From positions 12,279 through 76,278 of the forward strand of contig CAZORE010000021.1 in the NCBI GenBank assembly GCA_964581815.1: 64,000 nucleotides of DNA, written 5' to 3'. This document shows positions 32,914 through 40,831 of the stretch, piece after piece. Position numbers and translations under genes: made by a program. The DNA is from Trebonia sp964581815 (GTDB lineage Bacteria > Actinomycetota > Actinomycetes > Streptosporangiales > Streptosporangiaceae). A model generated the notes under the pieces. It was given only the letters and a program-made list of their open reading frames with translations, made no database searches and was not told the origin of the DNA. Position 1 is the first letter of the stretch. Every line of letters starts with the position of its first letter.

Positions 32914-33822
32914 CTATGGTTGGGGCTGGGGCTGGGGCTGGGGCTGGGGCTGGGACTGGCCCAGCCGGTCGATGACGTCGACGACGCCGTCAACGTCCCA
33001 CATCAGCCGGACCGCGACCGGGATCAGGTCACCATGGGCCCCTGTCATGGGGTCAAGCGTGCCGGTGAGCGTCACGATCCCGTCCCGCACGGCAACGTCC
33101 GCCTCGCCGGGCTCGGCGAGCAGGATCTCGCTAAGCACCGCGCGGACGTCCGCGGCGATGTCCTCGTCCGGGCGCAGGAAAACGGCGAGCAGGTCGCGGC
33201 GGCTGACCACGCCGATCAGCCTGGCGTGCTCATCGACGACCGGCAGCAGCCTGACGTGGCGGTCGCTCATCAGGCGGCCGGCCGCGTGCACGGTCACGTG
33301 CGGGCCGACCGTGATGGCCGGCGAGGTCATCAGCTCTCCGGCGGTGAACGCCGGGTGCCGCTCGGCACGGGACCACAGGCTCAGACGGCGGGCGGAACGC
33401 ACCCGGCTCGCTGTCTTGGCCTCCGCGGCGAGCAGGTCCGCCTCGGTCACGACGCCGGCCACCTCGCGGCCCATCTTGAGCACCGGCATGCCGCTGATCC
33501 GGTGCTCCGCAAGCAGCCGGGCGATCTCCTTATACGGCGTGGCCCGGTCGACGGTCACCACGGAGGTCGCCATCACGTCGCTGACCCGGCGGGACCAGCC
33601 GTGCAAGCCGCGGTCATGGCTGACCAAGCGCGCGTGAGCCGCCTTCTTGGCGGCATCCGCCGCATCGGGTCCCGCGGGCAGCGCGAGCTCGTTCAGGTGC
33701 TCCGCCACGTTGTCGACGGCCCGGTTCACGTCGGCCTGTGTCGCCTTTCCCTGCAGCGAGTCGTAGTATGCGGCACCCAGGTGCCGCAGCATCCCGTCGA
33801 AGTGGCTGTCAGTTCGGGACAT
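32914..33822 (-). CDS. CBS-pair and BON-domain protein with Gln-Pro tail
   Basis: A 302-residue protein with an N-terminal helical segment, a tandem CBS pair (VSDVMATSVVTVDRATPYKEIARLLAEHRISGMPVL ... and GELMTSPAITVGPHVTVHAAGRLMSDRHVRLLPVVDE) and a C-terminal BON domain (VAVRDGIVTLTGTLDPM). CBS pairs bind adenine nucleotides; hypoxic response protein 1 of mycobacteria is a CBS-pair protein in the DosR regulon. The last residues are a (QP)n tail made by a GGGGCT repeat. Partner genes: Hsp20 directly downstream and a membrane protein upstream. Confidence 0.9.
   Translation of the reverse strand: MSRTDSHFDGMLRHLGAAYYDSLQGKATQADVNRAVDNVAEHLNELALPAGPDAADAAKKAAHARLVSHDRGLHGWSRRVSDVMATSVVTVDRATPYKEIARLLAEHRISGMPVLKMGREVAGVVTEADLLAAEAKTASRVRSARRLSLWSRAERHPAFTAGELMTSPAITVGPHVTVHAAGRLMSDRHVRLLPVVDEHARLIGVVSRRDLLAVFLRPDEDIAADVRAVLSEILLAEPGEADVAVRDGIVTLTGTLDPMTGAHGDLIPVAVRLMWDVDGVVDVIDRLGQSQPQPQPQPQPQP
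32922..32951. repeat. Hexanucleotide repeat (GGGGCT)5
   Basis: Five perfect GGGGCT units in the 3' end of the CBS-BON gene, which on the coding strand give alternating Gln-Pro. Copy-number change by slippage would lengthen or shorten the tail without a frameshift. Confidence 0.9.
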
Positions 33823-33854
33823 CGCAGGTCACTTCCCTTTCCCTTGGCTTTTCA

Positions 33855-33884
33855 GTGTCCCGCCGGAAATGCCCGGCGGGACAC
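33855..33884 (-). terminator. Hairpin between the Rv1733c-like gene and the CBS-BON gene
   Basis: Perfect 12-bp arms GTGTCCCGCCGG (33855-33866) and CCGGCGGGACAC (33873-33884) with a six-base loop, 55 bp after the upstream gene's stop. A terminator or attenuator is most likely. A degenerate DosR-like element, AGGGCC-TT-CGGTCA (33906-33919), lies beyond it. Confidence 0.6.
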
Positions 33885-33939
33885 GGCCGGACGTCCCCCG
33901 TCACCAGGGCCTTCGGTCATAAAGCCGCGGACCGGACTC

Positions 33940-34548
33940 TCATGTGCGGGTGGTCCAGCGCGGCTCGGTCGACTGCCAGTCGGCGTCCCAGCCGGACAGC
34001 CTGCGCCTGTTCAGCGACCACTGCGCCAGGACGCCGGCCAGGGCGAGCACCGCGGCGAGCGCGGCCACCCCGGTTACCGCGCCGAGGACCGTCAGGGACG
34101 CGACCTGGGAGCCGTTCAGCGGCTGCGAGGTGAGCCGGCCGTCACGGGTCGTCCACTGGGGCAGCCTCGCGCCGACGTGGGTGCCGACGGGCACTGGTAC
34201 CAGGCCCGTCACCACCGTGCCGTCCGGTGCGGTCCAGCGGGCCTTCGCCGTGGACACGAAGGCCTCTTGGGCCACCGCCGGCGGCGCGGGTGGCGACACG
34301 ACGACGGCGGTGACCTGGCTAATGGACGCCGCCTGGGCAAGCTCGGTCCGTTGCGCCGCCGCGTGCGCCCACGATCCGGACGCCAATGCGGCGAACGGCG
34401 CGGCCACCAGGAACGCCACCGCGAGCAGCATGATCACGAAGGTCTCAACCCGGTCGGACGCGCGCCGCAGCGGGTTACGGTCGAGCCGCCGCCCGCGGAC
34501 GAACCTGCCCGCCAGCGTGGACCTGGGCTTTCGCTGCCTGCCGCCCAT
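33940..34548 (-). CDS. Rv1733c-like membrane protein
   Basis: A 202-residue protein with the family layout: basic N-terminus (RNPLRRASDRVETFVI), one transmembrane helix (VIMLLAVAFLVAAPFAALASGSW), an extracytoplasmic domain containing AKARWTAPDGTVVTGLVPVPVGTHVGARLPQW, a second helix (SLTVLGAVTGVAALAAVLALAGVL) and a short Trp-rich tail. Rv1733c is a DosR-regulon membrane protein of unknown function. ATG 34548 is chosen for the preceding GAGGTGAG; the longer frame to 34704 lacks homology. Divergent from gap, with DosR-like boxes between. Confidence 0.85.
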   Translation of the reverse strand: MGGRQRKPRSTLAGRFVRGRRLDRNPLRRASDRVETFVIMLLAVAFLVAAPFAALASGSWAHAAAQRTELAQAASISQVTAVVVSPPAPPAVAQEAFVSTAKARWTAPDGTVVTGLVPVPVGTHVGARLPQWTTRDGRLTSQPLNGSQVASLTVLGAVTGVAALAAVLALAGVLAQWSLNRRRLSGWDADWQSTEPRWTTRT

Positions 34549-34663
34549 CGGTCTCACCTCATCAAGGGGATACGGCCTACCGGGATCAAGGGGGATACGG
34601 TCTGCCGAGTCCACGGTCCCGCGCCCAGCGCGGGGGTAAAAGGGGCGTTTCGCCCGGCCTGGC

Positions 34664-34698
34664 CGGGACCTTCGGGCCCCCGTCGGGTCAAAGGTCCC
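34664..34698. promoter_or_regulatory. Two DosR-like boxes between the Rv1733c-like gene and gap
   Basis: GGGTCA-AA-GGTCCC (34685-34698) has the standard 6-2-6 spacing; GGGACC-TTC-GGGCCC (34664-34678) has one extra central base. They lie 77-112 bp upstream of gap and 116-150 bp upstream of the membrane-protein gene. Confidence 0.65.
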
Positions 34699-34775
34699 GG
34701 CCATTCGCGACCAATGCCGCTAGCCCGCGGCGAACACCGGAACGAGGCTGGGGATCAGGACTAGGGAGGAAGCAG

Positions 34776-35777
34776 ATGACAACGAGAGTCGGGATCAACG
34801 GTTTCGGCCGCATCGGGCGGGCATTCACCCGCCTCGCGGAGGAGCGCGAGGACCTGGAAGTGGTGGGGGTCAACGACATCACCGATGCCAGGACGATGGC
34901 GCACCTGCTGGAATTCGACTCCACCTACGGCCGGCTCGGCCAGAAGGTGGAGTTCGATGAGCATGCGCTGATCGTCGGCGGACGGCGGATCGCCGTGCTG
35001 TCGCAGCGCGACCCGGCGGCGATTGACTGGGGCGCCCTTGGCGCGGACGTCGTCGTGGAGTCCACCGGCAAGTTCCGCAGCCGCGAGGCGGCGGCCGCGC
35101 ACCTCAAGGGCGGAGCGCGGAAGGTGCTGATCTCCGCGCCTGGCAAGGGCGTCGACCTCACGGTCGTGCTCGGCGTCAACACCGGCGCCTACGACCCGCT
35201 GGCGCATGACGTGATCTCCAACGCGTCCTGCACCACGAACTGCGTGGCGCCGATGGTCAAGGTGCTGCACGAGGCGTTCGGCGTCGAGCGCGGGTTCATG
35301 ACCACCATCCACGCCTACACCGGGGACCAGATGCTGCTCGACGGACCCCACAAGGACCTGCGGCGCGCCCGGTCGGCGGCGCTGAGCATCGTGCCGACCA
35401 CGACCGGGGCGGCCCGCGCGACCGGGGAGGTCATCCCCGCGGTGGCCGGGAAGCTGGACGGGGTCGCGGTAAGGGTGCCGGTGGAGGACGGGTCGCTCAC
35501 CGACCTGGCGGTCGTCGTCGGCACCGAGGTAACCGCCCAGGCGGTCAACGAGGCGTTCGCCGCGGCTGCCGCCGGCCCGCTGGCCGGCATACTGCGGTAC
35601 AGCACCGACCCGATCGTGTCCCGCGACATCATCGGCGACCCGGCGTCCTGCGTGTTCGACTCCCCGCTTACCCAGGCCTCCGGGACGCTGGTCAAGGTGT
35701 TCGGCTGGTACGACAACGAGTGGGGCTACACCTGCCGCCTCGCCGACCTGGCCGTCCTCGTGGGCAGCCGACTCTAG
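34776..35777 (+). CDS. gap: Glyceraldehyde-3-phosphate dehydrogenase, type I
   Basis: A 333-residue enzyme oxidising glyceraldehyde 3-phosphate to 1,3-bisphosphoglycerate. VGINGFGRIGRAFTRLA is the NAD-binding loop, SNASCTTNCVAPMVKVL holds the catalytic Cys, TIHAYTGDQMLLDGPHKDLRRARSAALSIVPTTTGAA the substrate loop, and WYDNEWGYTCRL the C-terminal motif. It lacks its usual partner pgk and instead precedes universal stress genes behind DosR-like boxes, so it looks like a hypoxia-specific isozyme. GGAGGAAG precedes the ATG. Confidence 0.96.
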   Translation: MTTRVGINGFGRIGRAFTRLAEEREDLEVVGVNDITDARTMAHLLEFDSTYGRLGQKVEFDEHALIVGGRRIAVLSQRDPAAIDWGALGADVVVESTGKFRSREAAAAHLKGGARKVLISAPGKGVDLTVVLGVNTGAYDPLAHDVISNASCTTNCVAPMVKVLHEAFGVERGFMTTIHAYTGDQMLLDGPHKDLRRARSAALSIVPTTTGAARATGEVIPAVAGKLDGVAVRVPVEDGSLTDLAVVVGTEVTAQAVNEAFAAAAAGPLAGILRYSTDPIVSRDIIGDPASCVFDSPLTQASGTLVKVFGWYDNEWGYTCRLADLAVLVGSRL

Positions 35778-35808
35778 GCGAGACCATCGACAGGCCAAGG
35801 AGGTAATC

Positions 35809-36687
35809 ATGGTTACGATGCCCGTCGTGGCGGCCGTGGACGGTTCGGAGGAATCGCTGCGCGCCGTCGAATGGGCCGCGCTTGAGGCACAGCGGCACGG
35901 GGCGCCGTTGCGGATCGTCTGCGCGCCCGCCCTGCCGCCACGCATGCACGCACGCAACGCGGTCCCGCAGACGGTGGCCGACCAGTTGTCCGGCGTATCC
36001 GAGCGGGCGCTGCACGAGGCTGTCACCCGGGCCCGGGAATTCTCCTCCCGGCCGCTCATCGATGCCGACCTGCTTGACGGCCCGCCTGCGCTTGCGGTGA
36101 CCGCCGCCGGCTCAGGTGCGCTCATGCTCGTGGTGGGCGCCCGCGGTGCCGGGGGGTTCGCGCAGCTGCTGCTCGGCTCGGTCAGCAGGTACGCGGCCAT
36201 GCACGCCGCCTGCCCGGTGATCGTGGTCCGGGAGGAGACGAACGCGGTGCACCGCGAGGTCGTCGTCGGCGTACGCGACCCGCACGACGCCACGGCGTCC
36301 CTGGACTTCGCATTCGGCGAGGCCGCCCTGCGCGGCGCGGCCCTGGTCGTCGTGCACTCCTGGAACTCGCTCTCCGCCGCGATCTGGCGGCAGGCCGACG
36401 CCGAGCGCGTCGCGGCGGAGGCGGACGCGAGCCTGGCCGAGGCCCTGGAACCCTGGCGGGAGAAGTACCCCGGCGTGCCCGTCCGGCAAGACGTGTTGCA
36501 CGGCCACCCCGCCCGGGTGCTCTCCGCCTACGCGGGCCGCGCTGACCTGGTGGTGATCGGCAGGAACGGCCGCGGTCACACCATCGGCGGGATCCAGCAT
36601 GCCGTGCTCAGCCACGCCCATGGCCCCATCGCCATCGTCCCGGAGACCGTGGTCGTCCCTGACCTGTTGATGACCGCAACCGCTTGA
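35809..36687 (+). CDS. Universal stress protein, two UspA domains
   Basis: A 292-residue tandem UspA protein. The first domain has VVAAVDGSEESLRAVEWA and the ATP-binding VVGARGAGGFAQLLLGSVSRYAAMHAACPVIVV; the second starts VVVGVRDPHDATASLDFA and ends VVIGRNGRGHTIGGIQHAVLSHAHGPIAIVP. Tandem Usp proteins are hallmark DosR targets in mycobacteria. It starts 31 bp after gap with AAGGAGG upstream, so it is probably in the same transcript. Confidence 0.93.
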   Translation: MVTMPVVAAVDGSEESLRAVEWAALEAQRHGAPLRIVCAPALPPRMHARNAVPQTVADQLSGVSERALHEAVTRAREFSSRPLIDADLLDGPPALAVTAAGSGALMLVVGARGAGGFAQLLLGSVSRYAAMHAACPVIVVREETNAVHREVVVGVRDPHDATASLDFAFGEAALRGAALVVVHSWNSLSAAIWRQADAERVAAEADASLAEALEPWREKYPGVPVRQDVLHGHPARVLSAYAGRADLVVIGRNGRGHTIGGIQHAVLSHAHGPIAIVPETVVVPDLLMTATA

Positions 36688-36767
36688 CGAGTCCTGTCGT
36701 CCCCGATCGTGGGTACATGAACATGTGGTCGCCGCAGGAGCGGCCGTCCAAGGAAAGGGAGCAGGCA

Positions 36768-37205
36768 ATGCCTGGAATCGTTGTGGGCATAGATGGCTCA
36801 CCCAACTCTGAACACGCGCTTGACTGGGCGATGAGGCAGGCAGCGGCTGTGCGGGCCCCGTTGACGGTCATCACGGTGCACGAGGTTCCGAAGAGCTATT
36901 GGAGCGACATCCCGGTGATAGGTCCGGCGGACAAGCCGCTGCTGGAGAGTCTGCGCCAAGCCGCTGAGGAGATGACGCAGAAGGTAGCCGGACGGCTGGG
37001 CGATGCTGGCCCTGCCTCAGTCGATGTGCACGCCGTGAGCGGCTTCGTGGTCAAAGAACTGGTCGATGCTTCCCAAGATGCGGACCTGGTCGTTCTCGGC
37101 ACACGCGGTGCCAGCAGTTTCACCCGGCTGCTCATGGGCTCAGTGAGCAGCGAGGTCGTCCAGCACTCGGCCTGCCCGGTCGTGATTGTCCCGCACAAGC
37201 GGTAA
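36768..37205 (+). CDS. Universal stress protein, single UspA domain
   Basis: A 145-residue UspA protein: GIVVGIDGSPNSEHALDWAMRQA at the N-terminus and VVLGTRGASSFTRLLMGSVSSEVVQHSACPVVIVP with the G-2x-G-9x-G-S nucleotide-binding pattern. ATG 36768 follows AAGGAAAGGGAG; a longer frame from 36684 has no homology. Codon choice is slightly less GC-extreme than in its neighbours. It ends exactly where a truncated YceI-like frame on the other strand begins to lose similarity. Confidence 0.92.
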   Translation: MPGIVVGIDGSPNSEHALDWAMRQAAAVRAPLTVITVHEVPKSYWSDIPVIGPADKPLLESLRQAAEEMTQKVAGRLGDAGPASVDVHAVSGFVVKELVDASQDADLVVLGTRGASSFTRLLMGSVSSEVVQHSACPVVIVPHKR

Positions 37206-37487
37206 CCGCTGGTCAGTGACGGCGGTCGTCCGGCCGGTCACGTCATTACCGAAGCCGAGGGCGCTTTCCCTTATCCGGAACCCGGCGACAGACCCCGTGG
37301 CCACGTCCCAGGTGCCATCGACGAGCCCGGCCGGCGGGCTGGCGGTGCCCGATGGCAGGGCCAGCGGCGCCGCGGACGGCTGGGACTTGACGAAGATCGC
37401 GGCGCCTCCGACGACGATGACGGCCAGGAGTACCACGCCGGCCAGCGTCCACCGCCACCACCGGCGCCGGCGGCCCGCCCCGCTCAC
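37206..37487 (-). pseudogene. Truncated YceI-family protein
   Basis: The frame opens at 37487 with a basic N-terminus and a membrane anchor (WTLAGVVLLAVIVVGGAAIFV), then the start of a YceI lipocalin-like domain: DGTWDVATGSVAGFRIRESALGFGNDVTGRTTAVT. Intact YceI proteins continue for about 150 more residues; here similarity stops at about 37210 and the frame runs antisense into the Usp gene. It overlaps the nitroreductase start side by four bases. I read it as a 5' remnant left by a deletion or rearrangement. Confidence 0.65.
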
Positions 37488-37975
37488 GGCTCGCCGCCCT
37501 CTGCTTGAACCACGCGGAACACGGGATACCTCGGCGCGATGGCCGCGAAGTCAGCCGCCGACGCGTGCCGGCTGACGGGAATGTGCGGGCGGCCGCCTGG
37601 CACCTTGCGCAGGTAGCGGCGCAAGATCTCGGGGCGCTCGGCCGACGGCACCTCGACCAGACGGCAGTGGACGGCGCGCCCGTGCCTGATGACCGCCTGG
37701 CCGTCCGCGGCCCGCACGTTCAGCACCCAGTTGCAGTGCTCGCCGAGCATCGACACCAGGTACCACTGGCCGGCCAGGTCCGCCATGCCCAGGGGGAAGC
37801 GGACGACCCGGCCGGACTTGCGCCCCGTCACCTCGAAGCTTACCCACCGCCGCGGCCCGAGGCCCAGGCCGAATAGGGCAGCCCACAGCGCCGAGAGACG
37901 CCGCGCTCGCGCGTCGGCCCGGCCGCCCGGGTACATGGACCGCAGCCTGTCGCTGTAGGACATCCACGTCTTCAT
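37484..37975 (-). CDS. Deazaflavin (F420)-dependent nitroreductase family protein
   Basis: A 163-residue protein of the Ddn-like split-barrel family: RRWVSFEVTGRKSGRVVRFPLGMADLAGQWYLVSMLGEHCNWVLNVRAADGQAVIRHGR is the characteristic core. These enzymes use reduced F420 for quinone or nitro reduction; the mycobacterial DosR regulon includes Acg-type nitroreductases of another fold. ATG 37975 has GGAGGAGG immediately upstream; the frame extends to a TTG at 37987. It is divergent from a TetR regulator across a DosR-like box. Confidence 0.87.
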   Translation of the reverse strand: MKTWMSYSDRLRSMYPGGRADARARRLSALWAALFGLGLGPRRWVSFEVTGRKSGRVVRFPLGMADLAGQWYLVSMLGEHCNWVLNVRAADGQAVIRHGRAVHCRLVEVPSAERPEILRRYLRKVPGGRPHIPVSRHASAADFAAIAPRYPVFRVVQAEGGEP

Positions 37976-38037
37976 GGCCTCCTCCAATTACGCTTGGTCT
38001 CAGGTTCCAGAATCTGAAATACGATATTTCGAGTCCA

Positions 38038-38051
38038 GAGTCCAAGGTCCC
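38038..38051. promoter_or_regulatory. DosR-like box between the nitroreductase and TetR genes
   Basis: GAGTCC-AA-GGTCCC, with a perfect right half, 63 bp upstream of the nitroreductase ATG and 36 bp upstream of the TetR GTG. Confidence 0.6.
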
Positions 38052-38086
38052 TTACTCAGGACGTTGACAGAAGCGGGTAGGTAACA

Positions 38087-38944
38087 GTGCCAGATCACGC
38101 GCAGGCCCCGACCGGCCTGGGGCGCCGCGGGCAGCGGCTCCCCGACGAGGAGCTGCGGCGGCGGATGCTGGGGGCGGCGGCCGCCATGGTGCACCACGCC
38201 GGGCTAACGGTCAGCCTGGACCACATCAGCTTCGAGGACGTCATCCGCGACGCGGGCGTCTCGCGCAGCGCCGCCTACCGGCACTGGCCGTATAAGGACC
38301 TGTTCTACGTCGACCTGGTCGAGGAACTGGCCAAGGAGGGCCTGCCGCCAGGGATCGTCCGCGCGGAGTACGCGCTGATCCAGCAGGTCGTCAGCGAGTT
38401 CCCCGGCGAGCTTGACACGCCCGGGCAGCGCCATGAGCTGATGACCGAGCTGTTCCGCCGGCTCGCGCTGCTGGACTTCCAGGCCCTGGCCGGCTCTCCG
38501 GAGTGGCAGACGTACATCGCCCTGCAGGCGGCGTTCGGCTCTATCGCGGACGCTGCGCGGCGCGACCGCGTCCGCGCGGCCCTCGCCGCGGCCGAGCAGG
38601 AACGCCGGGCCCGCGTCGCGGCCGCGTGGGAGCTGCTCGCCGACCTGTTCGGCTACCGGATCCGGCCGGAGACCGGTGCCACCTTCGACACGCTGGTCAC
38701 GCTGGTCGACGCCACGCTGCGCGGGCTGGTCATCATGGCGCAGCCGGTCCCCGGGATCGCCGCGTCCCTGGTCAGCGGCAGCCCGTTCGGCGCGGCGACC
38801 ACCCGCGAGTGGTCGCTGCCCGCCCTGGGCGCGGGCAGCGTCGCGACCGCGTTCCTCGAACCCGACCCCGCAGTCACGTGGGGCGACGAACGAGTCGCGC
38901 GCATCCGCCAGCTGCTGAACAGCCCCGTCCCGCCCTATGAATGA
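38087..38944 (+). CDS. TetR-family transcriptional regulator
   Basis: A 285-residue regulator, longer than usual. The N-terminal DNA-binding domain shows LRRRMLGAAAAMVHHAGLTVSLDHISFEDVIRDAGVSRSAAYRHWPYKDLFYVDLV; the C-terminal ligand domain is helical and not recognisable to ligand class. GTG start at 38087. It ends 140 bp before the second sensor kinase. It may repress the divergent nitroreductase, and its promoter carries a DosR-like box. Confidence 0.9.
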   Translation: MPDHAQAPTGLGRRGQRLPDEELRRRMLGAAAAMVHHAGLTVSLDHISFEDVIRDAGVSRSAAYRHWPYKDLFYVDLVEELAKEGLPPGIVRAEYALIQQVVSEFPGELDTPGQRHELMTELFRRLALLDFQALAGSPEWQTYIALQAAFGSIADAARRDRVRAALAAAEQERRARVAAAWELLADLFGYRIRPETGATFDTLVTLVDATLRGLVIMAQPVPGIAASLVSGSPFGAATTREWSLPALGAGSVATAFLEPDPAVTWGDERVARIRQLLNSPVPPYE

Positions 38945-38993
38945 CACCGTGGATGTTGGTGTGGCAAGCCCGGGGCCGGACCTCCCCGGTGAG

Positions 38994-39007
38994 GTGCTCA
39001 AGGTCCC
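38994..39007. promoter_or_regulatory. DosR-like box upstream of sensor kinase 2
   Basis: GTGCTC-AA-GGTCCC: right half perfect, left half degenerate, 77 bp before the kinase GTG. Confidence 0.45.
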
Positions 39008-39084
39008 GGAGCAGAACGCCCCATTTCCGGCGAGTGCGGCAGCCGATACGCTTCCGGTTGACCGCCTTCCATAAGGAGCTGTGC

Positions 39085-40827
39085 GTGGAGCCTGACGCCG
39101 GAAGCCGTCCTGGTTTCCTCCCGCAGCTGCGGCTCGACGAGCTGCTGTCGGAGCTGCAGAGCAGGCTGCAGGCGGTGCTGACCGCACGGGACCAGATGCG
39201 CGGCCTGCTCGAGGCCGTCGTCGCCATCAGCTCAGGGCTTGACCTGGAATCGACGCTGCGGCGGATCGTGGAGACCGCGGCCCGGCTGGTGGACGCGACC
39301 TACGGCGCGCTCGGCGTTATCGGCGACGGAAAGCTCGCCGAGTTCATCCCGGTCGGCCTGACACAGGAGCAGATCGGCCGGATCGACCACTGGCCGGAAG
39401 GGCGCGGCCTGCTCGGCCTGCTGATCAAGGAGCCGCGGCCGCTGCGGCTTGCCAGCATCTCCGGTCACGCTGAGTCGTCGGGATTTCCCGAGGGACATCC
39501 GCCCATGCGGTCGTTCCTCGGTGTCCCCGTGCGGGTCCGGGACGAGGTGTTCGGCAACCTCTATCTCACGGACAAGCGCGGCGGCGGGGAATTCACCGAG
39601 GACGACGAGGCGGTCCTGCTCGCGCTCGGGGCCGCGGCCGGCATCGCGATAGAGAACGCGCGGCTGTACGAGGCCGCCCGGCGCAGCCAGCGCTGGGTCC
39701 AGGCGAGCGCCGAGTTCACCACCGCGCTGCTGTCCGGCGCGGAAACAGGCGAGGTGCTCGCGCGCATCACCAGCCAGGCGCGCGAGCTGTCGGATGCCGA
39801 CCTCGCGCTGCTTGCGCTGCCGGATGAGGAGGGGCAGCGGCTGACGGTCGCCTACGCGGACGGGGACGGCGCGGCGGCGGTGCGCGGCCTGGTCCTCCCG
39901 GCGGGCCAGTCACTGTCCGGGCGGGTGCTGGCGACCGGCGACTCCGTAACGAGCGCCGACTTCGCGGCCGACGAGCGCGCTTCCGCCGCGGCCCGGGCCG
40001 CGATGAGCCAGGTCGGGCCAGCGGTGCTCTTCCCGCTTGGCGCTCCAGGCAGCCGCCGGGGCGTGTTCACCATCGGGCGCCGCCACGGCAGGCGGCCGTT
40101 TCCCCAGGTGGAGGCGTCCTATGCGGCCTCTTTCGCCGCGCAGGCGGGCGTCGCGCTCGAGCTGGCGGACAGCCGGGCGGAGGCCATGCGCCTGTCGGTG
40201 TACGAGGACAGGGACCGGATCGCCCGTGACCTGCACGACCTGGTCATCCAGCGGCTGTACGCGACCGGGATGTCGCTGCAGGGCACCATGCCGATGATCG
40301 TCAGGCCCGAGGTCGCGGACCGGGTCAACCGCGCGGTGGACGCCATGGACGAGACCATCAGGGAGATCCGCGGCGCCATCTTCGCGCTGCAGGCGCGGGA
40401 CGCCGAGGTGGCGCGGGACCCGCGCGCCGGCATCGTCCGGCTGGTCGAGGACATGACGGAAATGCTCGGCTTCGCCCCGTCGCTGCGGCTCGGCCCCGGG
40501 CTGCGCACGCTCGACCGCGAGGAACTGGCCGAGCAGGCGCTGATCGTGCTCCGCGAGGCGCTGTCGAACGTGGCCAGGCACGCGGGCGCCACCCGGGCCG
40601 ACGTGACGGTGGACATCGGTGACGACGGGTTCCTCGCCGTGACGGTGACCGACAACGGGACGGGCGTCCCGCCGGGACCGCGCCGCAGCGGCCTGCGCAA
40701 CCTGGCGGAGCGCGCGGTGGCGCTCGGCGGCGAGATGCGGCTGAGCGCGGCCGAGCCGACTGCCGCACGGCCGGGGACCAGGCTGGAGTGGCGGGTACCG
40801 GCCCCCGCGGCTGAACAGGACGGCTAA
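39085..40827 (+). CDS. GAF-domain sensor histidine kinase, DosS/DosT-like (2)
   Basis: A 580-residue kinase. First GAF (about 50-190) contains DATYGALGVIGDGKLAEFIPVGL, HWPEGRGLLGLLI and GFPEGHPPMRSFLGVPVRVRDEVFGNLYLTDKRGGGEFTEDDE, very close to mycobacterial DevS/DosT; second GAF (about 210-350); HisKA_3 with DRIARDLHDLVIQRLYATG; HATPase DNGTGVPPGPRRSGLRNLAERA. The HPPM histidine lies in the loop that, by my recollection of DosS, supplies the haem ligand. GTG 39085 follows AAGGAG; the frame extends further upstream without homology. Confidence 0.93.
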   Translation: MEPDAGSRPGFLPQLRLDELLSELQSRLQAVLTARDQMRGLLEAVVAISSGLDLESTLRRIVETAARLVDATYGALGVIGDGKLAEFIPVGLTQEQIGRIDHWPEGRGLLGLLIKEPRPLRLASISGHAESSGFPEGHPPMRSFLGVPVRVRDEVFGNLYLTDKRGGGEFTEDDEAVLLALGAAAGIAIENARLYEAARRSQRWVQASAEFTTALLSGAETGEVLARITSQARELSDADLALLALPDEEGQRLTVAYADGDGAAAVRGLVLPAGQSLSGRVLATGDSVTSADFAADERASAAARAAMSQVGPAVLFPLGAPGSRRGVFTIGRRHGRRPFPQVEASYAASFAAQAGVALELADSRAEAMRLSVYEDRDRIARDLHDLVIQRLYATGMSLQGTMPMIVRPEVADRVNRAVDAMDETIREIRGAIFALQARDAEVARDPRAGIVRLVEDMTEMLGFAPSLRLGPGLRTLDREELAEQALIVLREALSNVARHAGATRADVTVDIGDDGFLAVTVTDNGTGVPPGPRRSGLRNLAERAVALGGEMRLSAAEPTAARPGTRLEWRVPAPAAEQDG

Positions 40828-40831
40828 CCGC

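Noticed and set aside
32901..32993. N-terminal extension of Hsp20 with (Ser-Pro) repeats
   Set aside because: It is the hexanucleotide repeat of the neighbouring CBS-BON gene read in another frame; ATG 32900 has its own ribosome-binding site.
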